Below, one piece after another: positions 50,820-59,223 of a DNA stretch of 64,000 bases. The DNA is from an uncultured Chitinophagaceae bacterium. GTDB lineage: Bacteria; Bacteroidota; Bacteroidia; Chitinophagales; Chitinophagaceae. Position 1 is the first letter of the stretch; every line of letters begins with the position of its first letter. Both the position numbers and the translations under genes were made by a program. The notes under the pieces are model-generated. The model had not been told where the DNA came from. It saw only the letters and a list, made by a program, of their open reading frames with translations, and did not search any database. The stretch is taken from positions 1-64,000 of the forward strand of contig CALIIL010000011.1 of the NCBI GenBank assembly GCA_938017685.1, read 5' to 3'.

Positions 50820-52055
50820 ATGATCGCAAACCATAAATTAATACTATTTTTTATCACCATTATCATGAGTTCTTGCCAGGCGCAACAACTTTTTATTAGT
50901 AGTAACAAGATAAATACCAATATAAGTAGCACTATACCTGCTAATGAAATATATTACGATATAAATAATTCAAGTTTATTTTATCTACACAAGCCCAACA
51001 AGAATAAGTTAACAATATATAAATCGGCTTTAAAATCAACGAATAAAAGCCAATCAGATTCAGTAACGCTAGTCATTAATGATTATGATAATATAGTTGA
51101 TTTGGCGGTAAGTAATGATGAAAAGATTGCTTTGCTAACCTATGATAGTTTGTACATCTATAATAAATCCAGCTTGGAATACAAGAATGCTGTAACAGAT
51201 GTTACCAATGTCAAAATTATTAATGACAGCACACTTCTATTATATCAAGTTTATAATACCCATCCGCTGGATGGTTTTACAGGAGCAAAGCTTCAAGTGA
51301 TAAAAAAGAGAAATAATACCTATACAACAGGCGAGTCCAAATTGATGTTTTATGAGGGGATTCAATTCAGCCATAGGGTTAAACATTGGGTTGCAGTCGC
51401 AAATAATAAAATCTATCTAACCAAAACGCTCAGTCAAAAATCGATAGTAATGGATGTAGATTTGAATGTTCTCAAAGAAATACCTATAAAGAATAATTTT
51501 CAGAACAATAATATTCAATCGTATCTGGATAGCATAACTATGAGTAAACTAGCGATTGTGGATAGTATGTCCATGAACAAGGTTTCTACAAGAGAAATTG
51601 TAACTTATTTAAGAAGAAACAGAAGCTTTAGTGTTAAATCTTTTTACTATGATACCTTATTAAGTATCGATAGTTCAATTTTTAGGGTCGAAAAAGTTTT
51701 TGCATTTAAGCATTATCTAATCTATTCCAAGAAGTTTCCGAATGCTAGAGATGCGGAAAGAAAAATTGATATCTATGATCTAAAAAAACATAAGAGAGTT
51801 ATAACAGATAAATATTTTTCATTAAATCGAGATCCTATAAAATCAGAGCAAGACTTAGTTCCATTAGGACTTTCGTATAGTAATAAAATTGCCTATAACT
51901 CAGATGGATTATTGGTACAATATTCAGGTCAATCATACATACCAAATAAAATTAAATATCCAATATCGAGAGAAGATTTAAAAAAACAATTGAACAACTA
52001 CTACTTGGACCATGACGGAACAGGTACTTTCTTTGTTTATAGCATTAATCCATGA
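50820..52055 (+). CDS. Large lipoprotein, probably beta-propeller-like
   Basis: 411 aa starting at ATG 50820; an in-frame upstream extension overlaps paralogue 3 and is unlikely. The N-terminus MIANHKLILFFITIIMSSC is a lipoprotein signal with Cys19. The mature chain is rich in short beta-type stretches (LFYLHKPNKNKLTIYKSAL, KIALLTYDSLYIYNKSSL, NKIYLTKTLSQKSIVMDVDL, FKHYLIYSKKFP), resembling the 6-bladed propeller lipoproteins of Bacteroidota that sit beside small secreted Cys peptides. Family not confirmed. It follows paralogue 3 by 13 bases and overlaps the next gene by 4 (ATGA), so it belongs to the cassette. Confidence 0.65.
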   Translation: MIANHKLILFFITIIMSSCQAQQLFISSNKINTNISSTIPANEIYYDINNSSLFYLHKPNKNKLTIYKSALKSTNKSQSDSVTLVINDYDNIVDLAVSNDEKIALLTYDSLYIYNKSSLEYKNAVTDVTNVKIINDSTLLLYQVYNTHPLDGFTGAKLQVIKKRNNTYTTGESKLMFYEGIQFSHRVKHWVAVANNKIYLTKTLSQKSIVMDVDLNVLKEIPIKNNFQNNNIQSYLDSITMSKLAIVDSMSMNKVSTREIVTYLRRNRSFSVKSFYYDTLLSIDSSIFRVEKVFAFKHYLIYSKKFPNARDAERKIDIYDLKKHKRVITDKYFSLNRDPIKSEQDLVPLGLSYSNKIAYNSDGLLVQYSGQSYIPNKIKYPISREDLKKQLNNYYLDHDGTGTFFVYSINP

Positions 52056-52510
52056 TTAGAGTAATCTTTATTTTATTGTTTATGAATTTCGGCGCCGAAG
52101 CGCAAGACTATGACCTTGATAATTTACGTACAATAAGAAATGAACCAGTCACTTATGATAGTGATAAAAGCAATATAATAATTACAACTACAAATAAAAT
52201 TTGTTATAACTGCCTCTTGCAATTGGACAGCACTATGACTATTGATACAAATAGTCATAGTCTATATTTGGTAATGGTTGCCAAAGAATATAATGTTCTC
52301 AGCATAAAACAATTTAAGCGTATGGTTGCTAAAGCCTTTACGAAAAATAGTCCGTACATAAACATATTAGTGAATATAGATGCTAAAAATATCAATATTC
52401 TCTCGCCCTTCATGCACTATCAAGCACTTAATAGGAAATTAGTCTATTTATCCTATGAGTGTTTATTTCAAAAAAATAGAGTATACTCGTTAAAAGAGAT
52501 TTTGAGATAA
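52052..52510 (+). CDS. Exported protein with CxxC motif, last gene of the cassette
   Basis: 152 aa. Signal peptide MIRVIFILLFMNFGAEA. The segment NIIITTTNKICYNCLLQLD places a CYNC motif (Cys51, Cys54) after a beta strand and before a helix, as in thioredoxin-like folds, but the rest (LVMVAKEYNVLSIKQFKRMV, NILVNIDAKNINILSP) is too diverged to call. A role in forming or reducing the disulfides of the three Cys-pair proteins is a speculation from proximity. It overlaps the lipoprotein gene by 4 bases. Confidence 0.6.
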   Translation: MIRVIFILLFMNFGAEAQDYDLDNLRTIRNEPVTYDSDKSNIIITTTNKICYNCLLQLDSTMTIDTNSHSLYLVMVAKEYNVLSIKQFKRMVAKAFTKNSPYINILVNIDAKNINILSPFMHYQALNRKLVYLSYECLFQKNRVYSLKEILR

Positions 52511-52812
52511 AACATATTAAAAAAATTGGTGATGTGAAAGAAACCCATCATCAACAAGCCTTTCCGACGTCAGAAAGGTTCATCTATCAGTCGGAAATCT
52601 GTCCATACAGATCCGTGAATATTAGAAAAGCAAGTCCAGGCGAGGTTAGTCCAAATAATTTGCCACCACCCGTTCCATATTTCACTAATTTCTACAAAGA
52701 TGGTAAGCGTGTGGAACAGGAATAATTGAGGTTGAATCTGTTTACAACAAATTATTAAGATTAGCATTTAACTCAGTATGCTTGAATTATATTTGTCCCA
52801 AACTAAGAAAAA
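52511..52812 (+). other. 302-base gap with inverted repeats and a marginal small frame
   Basis: Between the cassette and dnaN. TTTCCGAC (52561-52568) pairs with GTCGGAAA (52590-52597); CCTTTC (52559-52564) can instead pair with GAAAGG (52573-52578); ATCTG (52597-52601) pairs with CAGAT (52608-52612). These could be a terminator or an attenuator-like fold, though no T-run follows. A GTG-initiated frame of 63 codons (52534-52725) is present but has no signal or homology that I can see. The dnaN promoter element is at 52788. Confidence 0.5.
52788..52795 (+). promoter_or_regulatory. -7 promoter element of dnaN
   Basis: TATATTTG matches TAnnTTTG and lies 17 bases upstream of the dnaN ATG at 52813. 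No clear TTG is found at the usual -33 spacing. Confidence 0.6.
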
Positions 52813-53928
52813 ATGAAATTTATAGTATCCTCGGGAACCTTGCACAAGAACTTACAAAACATTGTAGGTATTATTGGTACGAACAATGTATTGCCAATAC
52901 TCGAAGATTTTAAGTTTGATATAGATAGCGATAAACTAACTATCTCAGCCACTGATTTAGAGACCTTTATGAAGGTAGAAGTTGAGCCAAGTTCTGCTGA
53001 AGGTAAAGGAAGCATTTGTATTCCTGCCAAGGTATTGATGGAGTACTTGAAAAACTTAAGTGAGCAACCAATAACGTTCGAAATCAAAGACGATTTTGGT
53101 ATAGACATTACAAGTGGTAGTGGTAAGAGTAAAATGGTTGGAGAGGATGTAAAGAACTTCCCGCCGGAGCCTAAGACAGGTGGTTTATCTTCATTTACAA
53201 TGCCAGCTGCTGAGTTAAGTGATGCGATTGCTAAGACATTGATTGCAGTTAGTCAAGACGATATGCGCCCAGCAATGAGTGGTGTATTTTTTGATATTGC
53301 TAAGGATAGCGTAACCTTCGTATCTACCGATGCGCACCGTTTAATCCGTTGTATTAAAACAGGGGTTGGAAGTGCAGAAGCAGGAAGTTTTATTGTTCCT
53401 AAAAAATCATTGAACCAATTAAAGAACACATTGCACTCAGCAACAGAAGTAACAATATCTTACGACGAAAGTGTAATCATGGTTGAAGGTGAAAAGCTTT
53501 TGATGATGTCTCGCTTAATTGATGCTAAGTTCCCAGATTATAAAGCAGTAATTCCTGCTAACAGTCCATTTAAATTAACGGTTTCAAAAGCTGAATTTTT
53601 AAGCAGCTTGCGTCGTGTAAGTGTATTTGCCAATAAGACTACTAATCAAGTAGAGCTAAATATTAAAGGTTCTAGCTTAGAGTTAAAATCTAATGACTTG
53701 GATTACTCTTATGAGGGTGACGAAAAAATGAATTGTAACTACGAAGGTGATGATATGAAAATTGCTTTCAATGCGAAGTTCTTAGTTGAGATGCTACCAT
53801 TAATCGAGGATGAAGAAATTCTAATGGAGTTAAGTCAGCCGGCTCGCCCAGGAATTATTAAACCTATTGAGGAAAAAGAGAATGAGGATTTACTTATGCT
53901 CGTTATGCCTTTGATGATTAATAACTAG
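52813..53928 (+). CDS. dnaN: DNA polymerase III beta subunit (sliding clamp)
   Basis: Ring-shaped processivity clamp of the replicative polymerase, 371 aa with three repeated domains. N-terminus MKFIVSSGTLHKNLQNIVGI, NNVLPILEDFKFDIDSDKLT, then DDMRPAMSGVFFDI, FVSTDAHRLIRC and KFPDYKAVIP-type block (DAKFPDYKAVIPANSP), ending LMLVMPLMINN, which resembles the usual hydrophobic C-terminal clamp ending. dnaA and gyrB are not adjacent, so this is not an origin region. Its stop overlaps the convergent HAD gene by 4 bases. Confidence 0.96.
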   Translation: MKFIVSSGTLHKNLQNIVGIIGTNNVLPILEDFKFDIDSDKLTISATDLETFMKVEVEPSSAEGKGSICIPAKVLMEYLKNLSEQPITFEIKDDFGIDITSGSGKSKMVGEDVKNFPPEPKTGGLSSFTMPAAELSDAIAKTLIAVSQDDMRPAMSGVFFDIAKDSVTFVSTDAHRLIRCIKTGVGSAEAGSFIVPKKSLNQLKNTLHSATEVTISYDESVIMVEGEKLLMMSRLIDAKFPDYKAVIPANSPFKLTVSKAEFLSSLRRVSVFANKTTNQVELNIKGSSLELKSNDLDYSYEGDEKMNCNYEGDDMKIAFNAKFLVEMLPLIEDEEILMELSQPARPGIIKPIEEKENEDLLMLVMPLMINN

Positions 53929-54392
53929 GATTTACTTCCTAGTTTTTTCATTGCTTCTATTAATTTATCGTTGTTAAACCCTTTGTGTAATTCTGTTAGC
54001 ACTAATCTGTTTTTATGATTACTAGGCAGGTCGTTTAATGACTTGTCATCATCAAGGATTAGAAAATTACTTATGTTTCTATCTTTAATAAATTGGAGTA
54101 GTTCTTCTTTCCTATTTTTACAATTTTTGTAAATGGGGATGAACTCTTTAATCGGGTTGGTTATTTTCCTATGTTCAAATATTTGATTAAAGTCATGAAT
54201 AGATTTAGATGTTCTGCGAGACGAACTTAGGAATATTTCGCAGGTCCAACTATCCAATAACTTGTTTAGATGAGTGATGCAGTTTTCATTGAATTTGGAA
54301 TAGCCATCTGTATCTATTTCATCTGGTTTCCAATTAGGAGTTGTGATTAATACACCATCTAAATCCAAAATAATTGTAAGTAAAGTTTTCAA
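53925..54392 (-). CDS. HAD-like phosphatase domain protein
   Basis: 155 aa. ILDLDGVLITTP supplies the nucleophile and acid aspartates of the HAD fold, FLSSSRRTSKS motif II, and FLILDDDKSLNDL motif IV. The small size and layout resemble the HAD domains described in Swiss-army-knife RNA repair proteins, but a stand-alone role is unknown. The only available start is TTG 54392, 12 bases after the S41 protease stop, suggesting co-transcription with it. Confidence 0.7.
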   Translation of the reverse strand: MKTLLTIILDLDGVLITTPNWKPDEIDTDGYSKFNENCITHLNKLLDSWTCEIFLSSSRRTSKSIHDFNQIFEHRKITNPIKEFIPIYKNCKNRKEELLQFIKDRNISNFLILDDDKSLNDLPSNHKNRLVLTELHKGFNNDKLIEAMKKLGSKS

Positions 54393-54404
54393 AGTTTACA
54401 GCAA

Positions 54405-56081
54405 TTACTTCCCAGATAATAACTTATTGTAAGCCTGCGTGTCATTCAGTATTTCTACTGCTTTGGCCAATTCTTTGTCGTCAATCAATCCATTCTCAAA
54501 CTTACCTCGTTGGTAATAATAGCGAGATACAATTTCGTTTTGTAAAGACATTTTGATCTGTTTTTTATTCTTGACTAAATCTTGTTCCTTATCATGAGAT
54601 AAAGCATTTTTCAAGCCTTCATAATCACTTTTTACACTCGCAAAGTATTGTTCTTTCTCAGCTGCTTTTTTAAATTTTTCTAACGCTTTCTCGGCATTTG
54701 TCTTGTACGAATAGTCTTTGCCTTTGAGCCATGTTCTAAAGTCTTCAAAGTCTGCATCAGTTAATTCAAACTGACTAGCGGATGCTATGCTCGGATGTTT
54801 TTTGACATATTCAATAGCGTAGTCAAAGATGTAATATTTTCTAAATAGGGTGGGAATTATAGGTCCCGCTTTTTCTCTTTCTACTTTTACATCAGGCTCT
54901 ACGCCACCTCCGTCAAATACAGTGCGACCATTCTTAGTTTTAAATTTTGTCTTTAAGCTATCCGCTATTTTACCAAGACTTCCATCTTCTTTTCTATTGC
55001 TGTAATCTATCGCTTGTATGCAACGACCACTTGGAGTGTAGTACTTGGCTGTAGTTACTTTAAGTTTGGAATTGTAGCTCAAAGATTTAGTCGTTTGTAC
55101 CAATCCTTTACCAAAGCTTTTTTGTCCAATAACGACACCTCTATCCAAATCTTGTAATGTGCCTGATACAATTTCAGAAGCCGAAGCACTGCGGTTATTT
55201 ATCAATATTGTTACCGGAATATTTTCGTCCCAAGCAGGTCGAGATGTTCTAAAATCTTTATCCCAATCCTTTGCTTTTCCTTTAGTAGAAACGACTAACT
55301 GATTTTTTCCTACAAAGAGGTTACAAATATTTACTGACTCGTCTAACAGACCACCGGGGTTTCCTCTTAGGTCTAGAACAATACCTTTCATATTTGGTTT
55401 TACTTTCTTTAAGCTGTCTAAATTTTTGAGTAATAGGTTACTACATTTTTGGGTAAACTGTGTTAAGCGCGCATAGGCAATATTCTTATTCTCGCCCACA
55501 AAACCTGCGAAGGGTACACTGGTTACTTTAATTTGTCCGCGTGTGATTGTTTTAATACTTTCTGCTTTTGTAAATGCGTCTTTGATGGTAAGTTTCACTT
55601 TAGTGCCTGGTGACCCTTTCAAGAAATCACTAACATCCGACACTGATTTTCCTGCTGTGCTATTCCCGTCTATGGCAATAATTAAGTCTCCTGCTTTTAA
55701 GCCAGCTTTTTGTGTTGGGCTATTTTCATAGGGTTCATCAATGGCTACAAAGCCATCTTTTTGTATAACTGTTGAGCCAATTCCGCCATAGCTTCCCGTT
55801 GTTTGGAAGCGGTAGTTTTGTATATCATCTTCAGTAATATAATTGGTATAAGGATCGAGCTCTGCAAGCATGGCGTCAATGCCAGTCTTCATAGCTTTAC
55901 CTGGTTCAATAGGGTCAACATATGACTCGTTAAGCTCTTTGAATAAGCTAGCAAAAACTTCTAAGTTTTTAGAAATCTCAAAATAATTATCACTGGCTTG
56001 CTGCGCTTTTAATGGCTGAAAGGTTACAAGTGTTATGGCTAATAATATAAATAGTGCGCGGAGGTTTTTTGACATCTTCAT
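54405..56081 (-). CDS. S41-family C-terminal processing peptidase
   Basis: Periplasmic serine protease of 558 aa. Signal peptide to ~residue 26 (ending LKAQQ). An N-terminal helical part with YVDPIEPGKAMKTGIDAML precedes a PDZ domain (~95-180, GSYGGIGSTV, SPTQKAGLKAGDLIIAIDG). The catalytic domain follows: IVLDLRGNPGGLLDESV, NNRSASASEIVSGTLQD with the nucleophile Ser, and GQKSFGKGLVQT with the general-base Lys. The C-terminal ~150 residues are helical and charged. Two ATGs (56081, 56075) are both possible. CtpA/Prc-type processing or quality control of exported proteins is the family role. Confidence 0.93.
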   Translation of the reverse strand: MKMSKNLRALFILLAITLVTFQPLKAQQASDNYFEISKNLEVFASLFKELNESYVDPIEPGKAMKTGIDAMLAELDPYTNYITEDDIQNYRFQTTGSYGGIGSTVIQKDGFVAIDEPYENSPTQKAGLKAGDLIIAIDGNSTAGKSVSDVSDFLKGSPGTKVKLTIKDAFTKAESIKTITRGQIKVTSVPFAGFVGENKNIAYARLTQFTQKCSNLLLKNLDSLKKVKPNMKGIVLDLRGNPGGLLDESVNICNLFVGKNQLVVSTKGKAKDWDKDFRTSRPAWDENIPVTILINNRSASASEIVSGTLQDLDRGVVIGQKSFGKGLVQTTKSLSYNSKLKVTTAKYYTPSGRCIQAIDYSNRKEDGSLGKIADSLKTKFKTKNGRTVFDGGGVEPDVKVEREKAGPIIPTLFRKYYIFDYAIEYVKKHPSIASASQFELTDADFEDFRTWLKGKDYSYKTNAEKALEKFKKAAEKEQYFASVKSDYEGLKNALSHDKEQDLVKNKKQIKMSLQNEIVSRYYYQRGKFENGLIDDKELAKAVEILNDTQAYNKLLSGK

Positions 56082-56161
56082 TCGTCTACAATCTTTACCT
56101 GCAATTTAAATGATTATTTATAGATAGACTAAAGTGCCATTCACAGCATTGTGTTAAAAAG

Positions 56162-56374
56162 CTATGGTACAGGATCGTAGCCATGGCTGCCCCAAGGAGC
56201 GCACCGTGCGATTCTCTTAATGGCTAGCCAAGTGCCTCGCGCTGTGCCATGCTTCTTAATGGCTTGTACGGTATACTCGCTGCAGCTCGGTGTGTACCTG
56301 CATTTTCCTGGTCCTAATAATGGAGATATGGAATATTGGTAGATCTGAATTAGAAATAATAAAATCTTAGACAT
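56162..56374 (-). CDS. yidD: Membrane protein insertion efficiency factor
   Basis: 70-aa protein with an N-terminal amphipathic/hydrophobic helix ([18 protein letters not shown]) and the family block [19 protein letters not shown] followed by [13 protein letters not shown]. It helps YidC insert membrane proteins. Its start overlaps rnpA by 8 bases, and it lies in the rpmH-rnpA-yidD order found across bacteria; yidC itself is not next. Confidence 0.95.
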   Translation of the reverse strand: MSKILLFLIQIYQYSISPLLGPGKCRYTPSCSEYTVQAIKKHGTARGTWLAIKRIARCAPWGSHGYDPVP

Positions 56375-56738
56375 GACTCGCTTTTTTAAAAGCTTTATAA
56401 AGTGCTTTTTGCAATTCGTTTAAAGGTAATAATTCTTTACCGCTATATATAACCATAATATGCCACGACTGTTTGGGATTGAATAAGGCTTGCAGCTCAT
56501 CTTTCTGTAATCGATAAGCTTCCTTGCACAAGCGTTTTATTCTATTGCGTTGTACAGCTTTAGGGTATTTCTTTTTTGGGGCTGCAAATCCTACTTTAAT
56601 ATTATTCAGTTCTTTCTTGTCCGTAGCTAAAACTAGTAACTGAATAGGTGCAACAAAAAACGCTTTTCCTTTTGAGAAAAGCGTTTGAATATCTTGCTTA
56701 TTGCTTAGCTTCTCTCTTTTATTTAGAGAGTATAGCAT
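56367..56738 (-). CDS. rnpA: Ribonuclease P protein component
   Basis: Basic 123-aa protein cofactor of RNase P for tRNA 5' maturation. [40 protein letters not shown] and CKEAYRLQ contain the conserved RNR motif region. Three bases separate it from rpmH and it overlaps yidD by eight. Confidence 0.95.
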   Translation of the reverse strand: MLYSLNKREKLSNKQDIQTLFSKGKAFFVAPIQLLVLATDKKELNNIKVGFAAPKKKYPKAVQRNRIKRLCKEAYRLQKDELQALFNPKQSWHIMVIYSGKELLPLNELQKALYKAFKKASHV

Positions 56739-56741
56739 AGC

Positions 56742-56897
56742 TTACTTAACTGTCTTTTTATCAGAAACGGTCAATTTATGACGTCCCTTTTTTCTGCGAT
56801 TCGCAAGTACCGTACGGCCACCTGGCGACTTCATGCGCTTGCGAAAACCATGTGTGGTATTTCTCTTTCTTCTACTCGGTTGGTATGTACGCTTCAT
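56742..56897 (-). CDS. rpmH: 50S ribosomal protein L34
   Basis: Very short basic protein, 51 aa: [20 protein letters not shown] begins it, then [19 protein letters not shown] follows, with a slightly extended C-terminal tail ([12 protein letters not shown]) typical of Bacteroidota. Three bases upstream of rnpA; standard ribosomal gene order. Confidence 0.97.
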   Translation of the reverse strand: MKRTYQPSRRKRNTTHGFRKRMKSPGGRTVLANRRKKGRHKLTVSDKKTVK

Positions 56898-56955
56898 AAT
56901 GAATTATTTTTAAAGGATGGCAAAGGTATATTGAAGTTCAGAAACTGCCAAAGTT

Positions 56956-57483
56956 TTAAGGCGTTTCATATTTATAACCTACATAAGTAGTTTTGGACTG
57001 TGTACTGTTTAATGGGTCGTTCTTAAATAAGGTAATTGTAATGACATCGTTATTTAGACTCCCATTACCTACAAATGCAGCACTACCAACGGTTTGTTCG
57101 GTTATATTAACCATATTGCCCGTTACTTTGGCTTCCCAACCATCAAAACTAGCTGTATCTCTAATTGATACAAATTTTATTAAGTTACGTACTTGTGGGT
57201 CTGCTGTTACGCGTATTGTATCATCATTATCATAAATAATAGTGTTGTCTATCAACTCCGTGCGAATAACGGCATAATGGCTTTCAAATTTTTGGTTGGC
57301 CGGTGTGGTACAACTATCACCTTCCCAAGAGTCTATACATACACACTCTCCATCCATGCAAAGACCGTTGTGCTCGCATACAATGTCTCTTGCCTTACAA
57401 GCGTTATATTGACAGCTACTAAGGCTTAATAAGCCTGCACCTGCTACAAATAATAGTATAATAAGAATATATTTTTTAGTCAT
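56956..57483 (-). CDS. Lipoprotein with EGF-like domain (1)
   Basis: 175 aa. Lipoprotein signal MTKKYILIILLFVAGAGLLS with LSSC giving lipid Cys24. Residues 29-58 form an EGF-like module with six cysteines (29, 36, 42, 47, 49, 58): VCEHNGLCMDGECVC and WEGDSC. The remaining ~115 residues (FVSIRDTASFDGWEAKVTGN, GSAAFVGNGSLNNDVITITL) are beta-rich and of unknown family. Tandem with a paralogue 11 bases upstream. Probably cell-surface; partner unknown. Confidence 0.82.
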   Translation of the reverse strand: MTKKYILIILLFVAGAGLLSLSSCQYNACKARDIVCEHNGLCMDGECVCIDSWEGDSCTTPANQKFESHYAVIRTELIDNTIIYDNDDTIRVTADPQVRNLIKFVSIRDTASFDGWEAKVTGNMVNITEQTVGSAAFVGNGSLNNDVITITLFKNDPLNSTQSKTTYVGYKYETP

Positions 57484-57494
57484 GTATTGAGTTA

Positions 57495-57995
57495 TTATTG
57501 ATCTTGAAAACGTTCACCGTTGAAATCACATGAGAATTTATTTGGACCGTCCTCATCTTCGGTTAAGTAGAGCACGACAAACTCGCCATTTACATAGCCA
57601 TTACCGCTATAAGTCGTTCCATTGATACTCTGCTCAGCAATGGTTAAGTTTATGCCCTCAACCGTTCCAATAATGCTTATCCCTTGATCAAATAAGTTAT
57701 AAATATCAACTTCGTTAGGTGCTACACCCGGGTTGATAATAAAGCTGCGCGCTGAAGGTAGTCCGCCATTACAGCGATAGGTACCATCCCAAGTACCAAT
57801 AAATTTTTCGTAAGCTTTGAATTGGCATAGTGGACCATCAAATCCATCGGCACATACGCACCTGCCATCTCTACAAATTCCATTGTTCTTACATACAATA
57901 TCCGAGCAAGGATCATTGCATGATACAAGAGATGTGGATAACGCTAAAAGCATAAACCCAATAACACTAACAAATACGGCTTTCCATGATTTCAT
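57495..57995 (-). CDS. Lipoprotein with EGF-like domain (2)
   Basis: 166 aa from ATG 57995 (MKSWKAVFVSVIG), preferred over the upstream in-frame start because it gives a clean lipoprotein signal ending LVSC (Cys26). EGF-like module with Cys 30, 35, 41, 46, 48 and 57: IVCKNNGICRDGRCVC, GFDGPLC. The C-terminal part (YEKFIGTWDGTYRCNGG, ISIIGTVEGINLTIAEQSIN, TYSGNGYVNGEFVVLYLTED) aligns by pattern with the paralogue downstream, indicating a duplicated pair. It may be a lipocalin-like or beta-sandwich domain. Function unknown. Confidence 0.8.
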   Translation of the reverse strand: MKSWKAVFVSVIGFMLLALSTSLVSCNDPCSDIVCKNNGICRDGRCVCADGFDGPLCQFKAYEKFIGTWDGTYRCNGGLPSARSFIINPGVAPNEVDIYNLFDQGISIIGTVEGINLTIAEQSINGTTYSGNGYVNGEFVVLYLTEDEDGPNKFSCDFNGERFQDQ

Positions 57996-58054
57996 GCGAT
58001 AAAGAATTATTAACAAACATAATAAATCCTATCTAATTAAAAGGCATGATGGGG

Positions 58055-59092
58055 TCATTTTTTTAGGGCGTTCCAGCCTTGTGCCTCTAGGTCATATTCA
58101 CTGCCTGATGTACTGACCATCTTACAGCCATCTTCGGCTTTTGTAATATGCCCAATCACTGATATTTCGTCTGAAGCCGTTATTTTGTCAAAATCGGCTT
58201 GTGGTATTGTAAATAATAGTTCATAATCCTCTCCACCATTGAGTGCAGCAGTTGAGCTAGCTAAGTTCATTTCTTGTGCCATTAGTTTTGTTGCATTTTC
58301 TACGGGCAGTTTTTCCTCATAAACTCGGCAACCAACACCAGATTGATCAGTAATATGAAATAGCTCAGAGCTTAATCCGTCACTAATGTCAATCATACTC
58401 GTGGGGTGTATCTTATGTTCATTCAACCAATTGATAATATCACGGCGCGCTTCAGGCTTTAATATACGTTCCATTATATATTCATGCCCGGCAAGGTTTG
58501 GTTGTATCTCAGGGTTTTCAAGGAATACGTTTTTTTCTCTTTGCATAAGTAATAGCCCCATATATGCAGCACCCAAATCGCCGGATACGCATATTAAGTC
58601 ATTTTCTTTGGCCCCTTTACGACTTATGTAGCCGCTTTCATTTACCTCGCCTATAGCGGTTACACTTAATACCAATCCAGACTGTGAGCTGGTTGTATCT
58701 CCACCAATTAAATCTACTTTGTAGCGCTCGCATGCTAGCATTACTCCTTCGTACAACTCCTCCAATGCTTCAATAGTAAAGCGGCTTGAAATAGCTAGGC
58801 TAAAAGTTATTTGAGTAGGTTCAGCATTCATTGCGTAAATGTCTGAAAGGTTTACAACCACTGCTTTGTAGCCCAGATGTTTTAAAGGCTGATACATTAA
58901 GTCAAAGTGAACACCTTCAACCAGCATGTCGGTACTTACAACTGTTTGTTTAGCCAAATTGTCTAAAACAGCTGCATCATCGCCAATGCCGAGCAAGGTC
59001 GATGCATTGTGTAATTCTACATTCTTAGTGAGGTGCTTGATTAATCCGAACTCACCTAGTTCCGATACATTAGTTGTACTATTTTCAGCCAT
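58055..59092 (-). CDS. thiL: Thiamine-monophosphate kinase
   Basis: Phosphorylates thiamine phosphate to thiamine diphosphate. ATG 59092 (MAENSTTNVSELGEFGLIKHL) is the natural start; an upstream in-frame extension has no match. Motifs: LGIGDDAAVLD, VSTDMLVEGVHFDL, VVNLSDIYAMNAEPTQ, DLIGGDTTSSQSGL, CVSGDLGAAYMG and MIDISDGLSSELFHI (metal-binding aspartates), and LNGGEDYELLFTI. 345 aa. A TACTTTTG element (minus strand, 59104-59097) stands four bases before the ATG, suggesting a nearly leaderless transcript. Confidence 0.95.
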   Translation of the reverse strand: MAENSTTNVSELGEFGLIKHLTKNVELHNASTLLGIGDDAAVLDNLAKQTVVSTDMLVEGVHFDLMYQPLKHLGYKAVVVNLSDIYAMNAEPTQITFSLAISSRFTIEALEELYEGVMLACERYKVDLIGGDTTSSQSGLVLSVTAIGEVNESGYISRKGAKENDLICVSGDLGAAYMGLLLMQREKNVFLENPEIQPNLAGHEYIMERILKPEARRDIINWLNEHKIHPTSMIDISDGLSSELFHITDQSGVGCRVYEEKLPVENATKLMAQEMNLASSTAALNGGEDYELLFTIPQADFDKITASDEISVIGHITKAEDGCKMVSTSGSEYDLEAQGWNALKK

Positions 59093-59202
59093 GGGGCAAA
59101 AGTAATTCATTGTTCGGAGCAAGCCATTATTTGCAACTTGCAAAATCATTTTTTTTATGAAAAACTCAACAGAAATTAAATATTTCTCATCAAGCCTTGG
59201 AC

Positions 59203-59210
59203 TACATTTG
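59203..59210 (+). promoter_or_regulatory. -7 promoter element of the AI-2E-family gene
   Basis: TACATTTG matches TAnnTTTG exactly, 13 bases before the ATG at 59224. No clear -33 TTG at the usual spacing. Confidence 0.6.
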
Positions 59211-59223
59211 TGCGCTGCAATAA

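Noticed and set aside
52534-52725. GTG-initiated 63-codon frame after the cassette
   Set aside because: No signal peptide, no recognisable motif, and it overlaps several inverted repeats that better explain the sequence; left as a note in the gap description.
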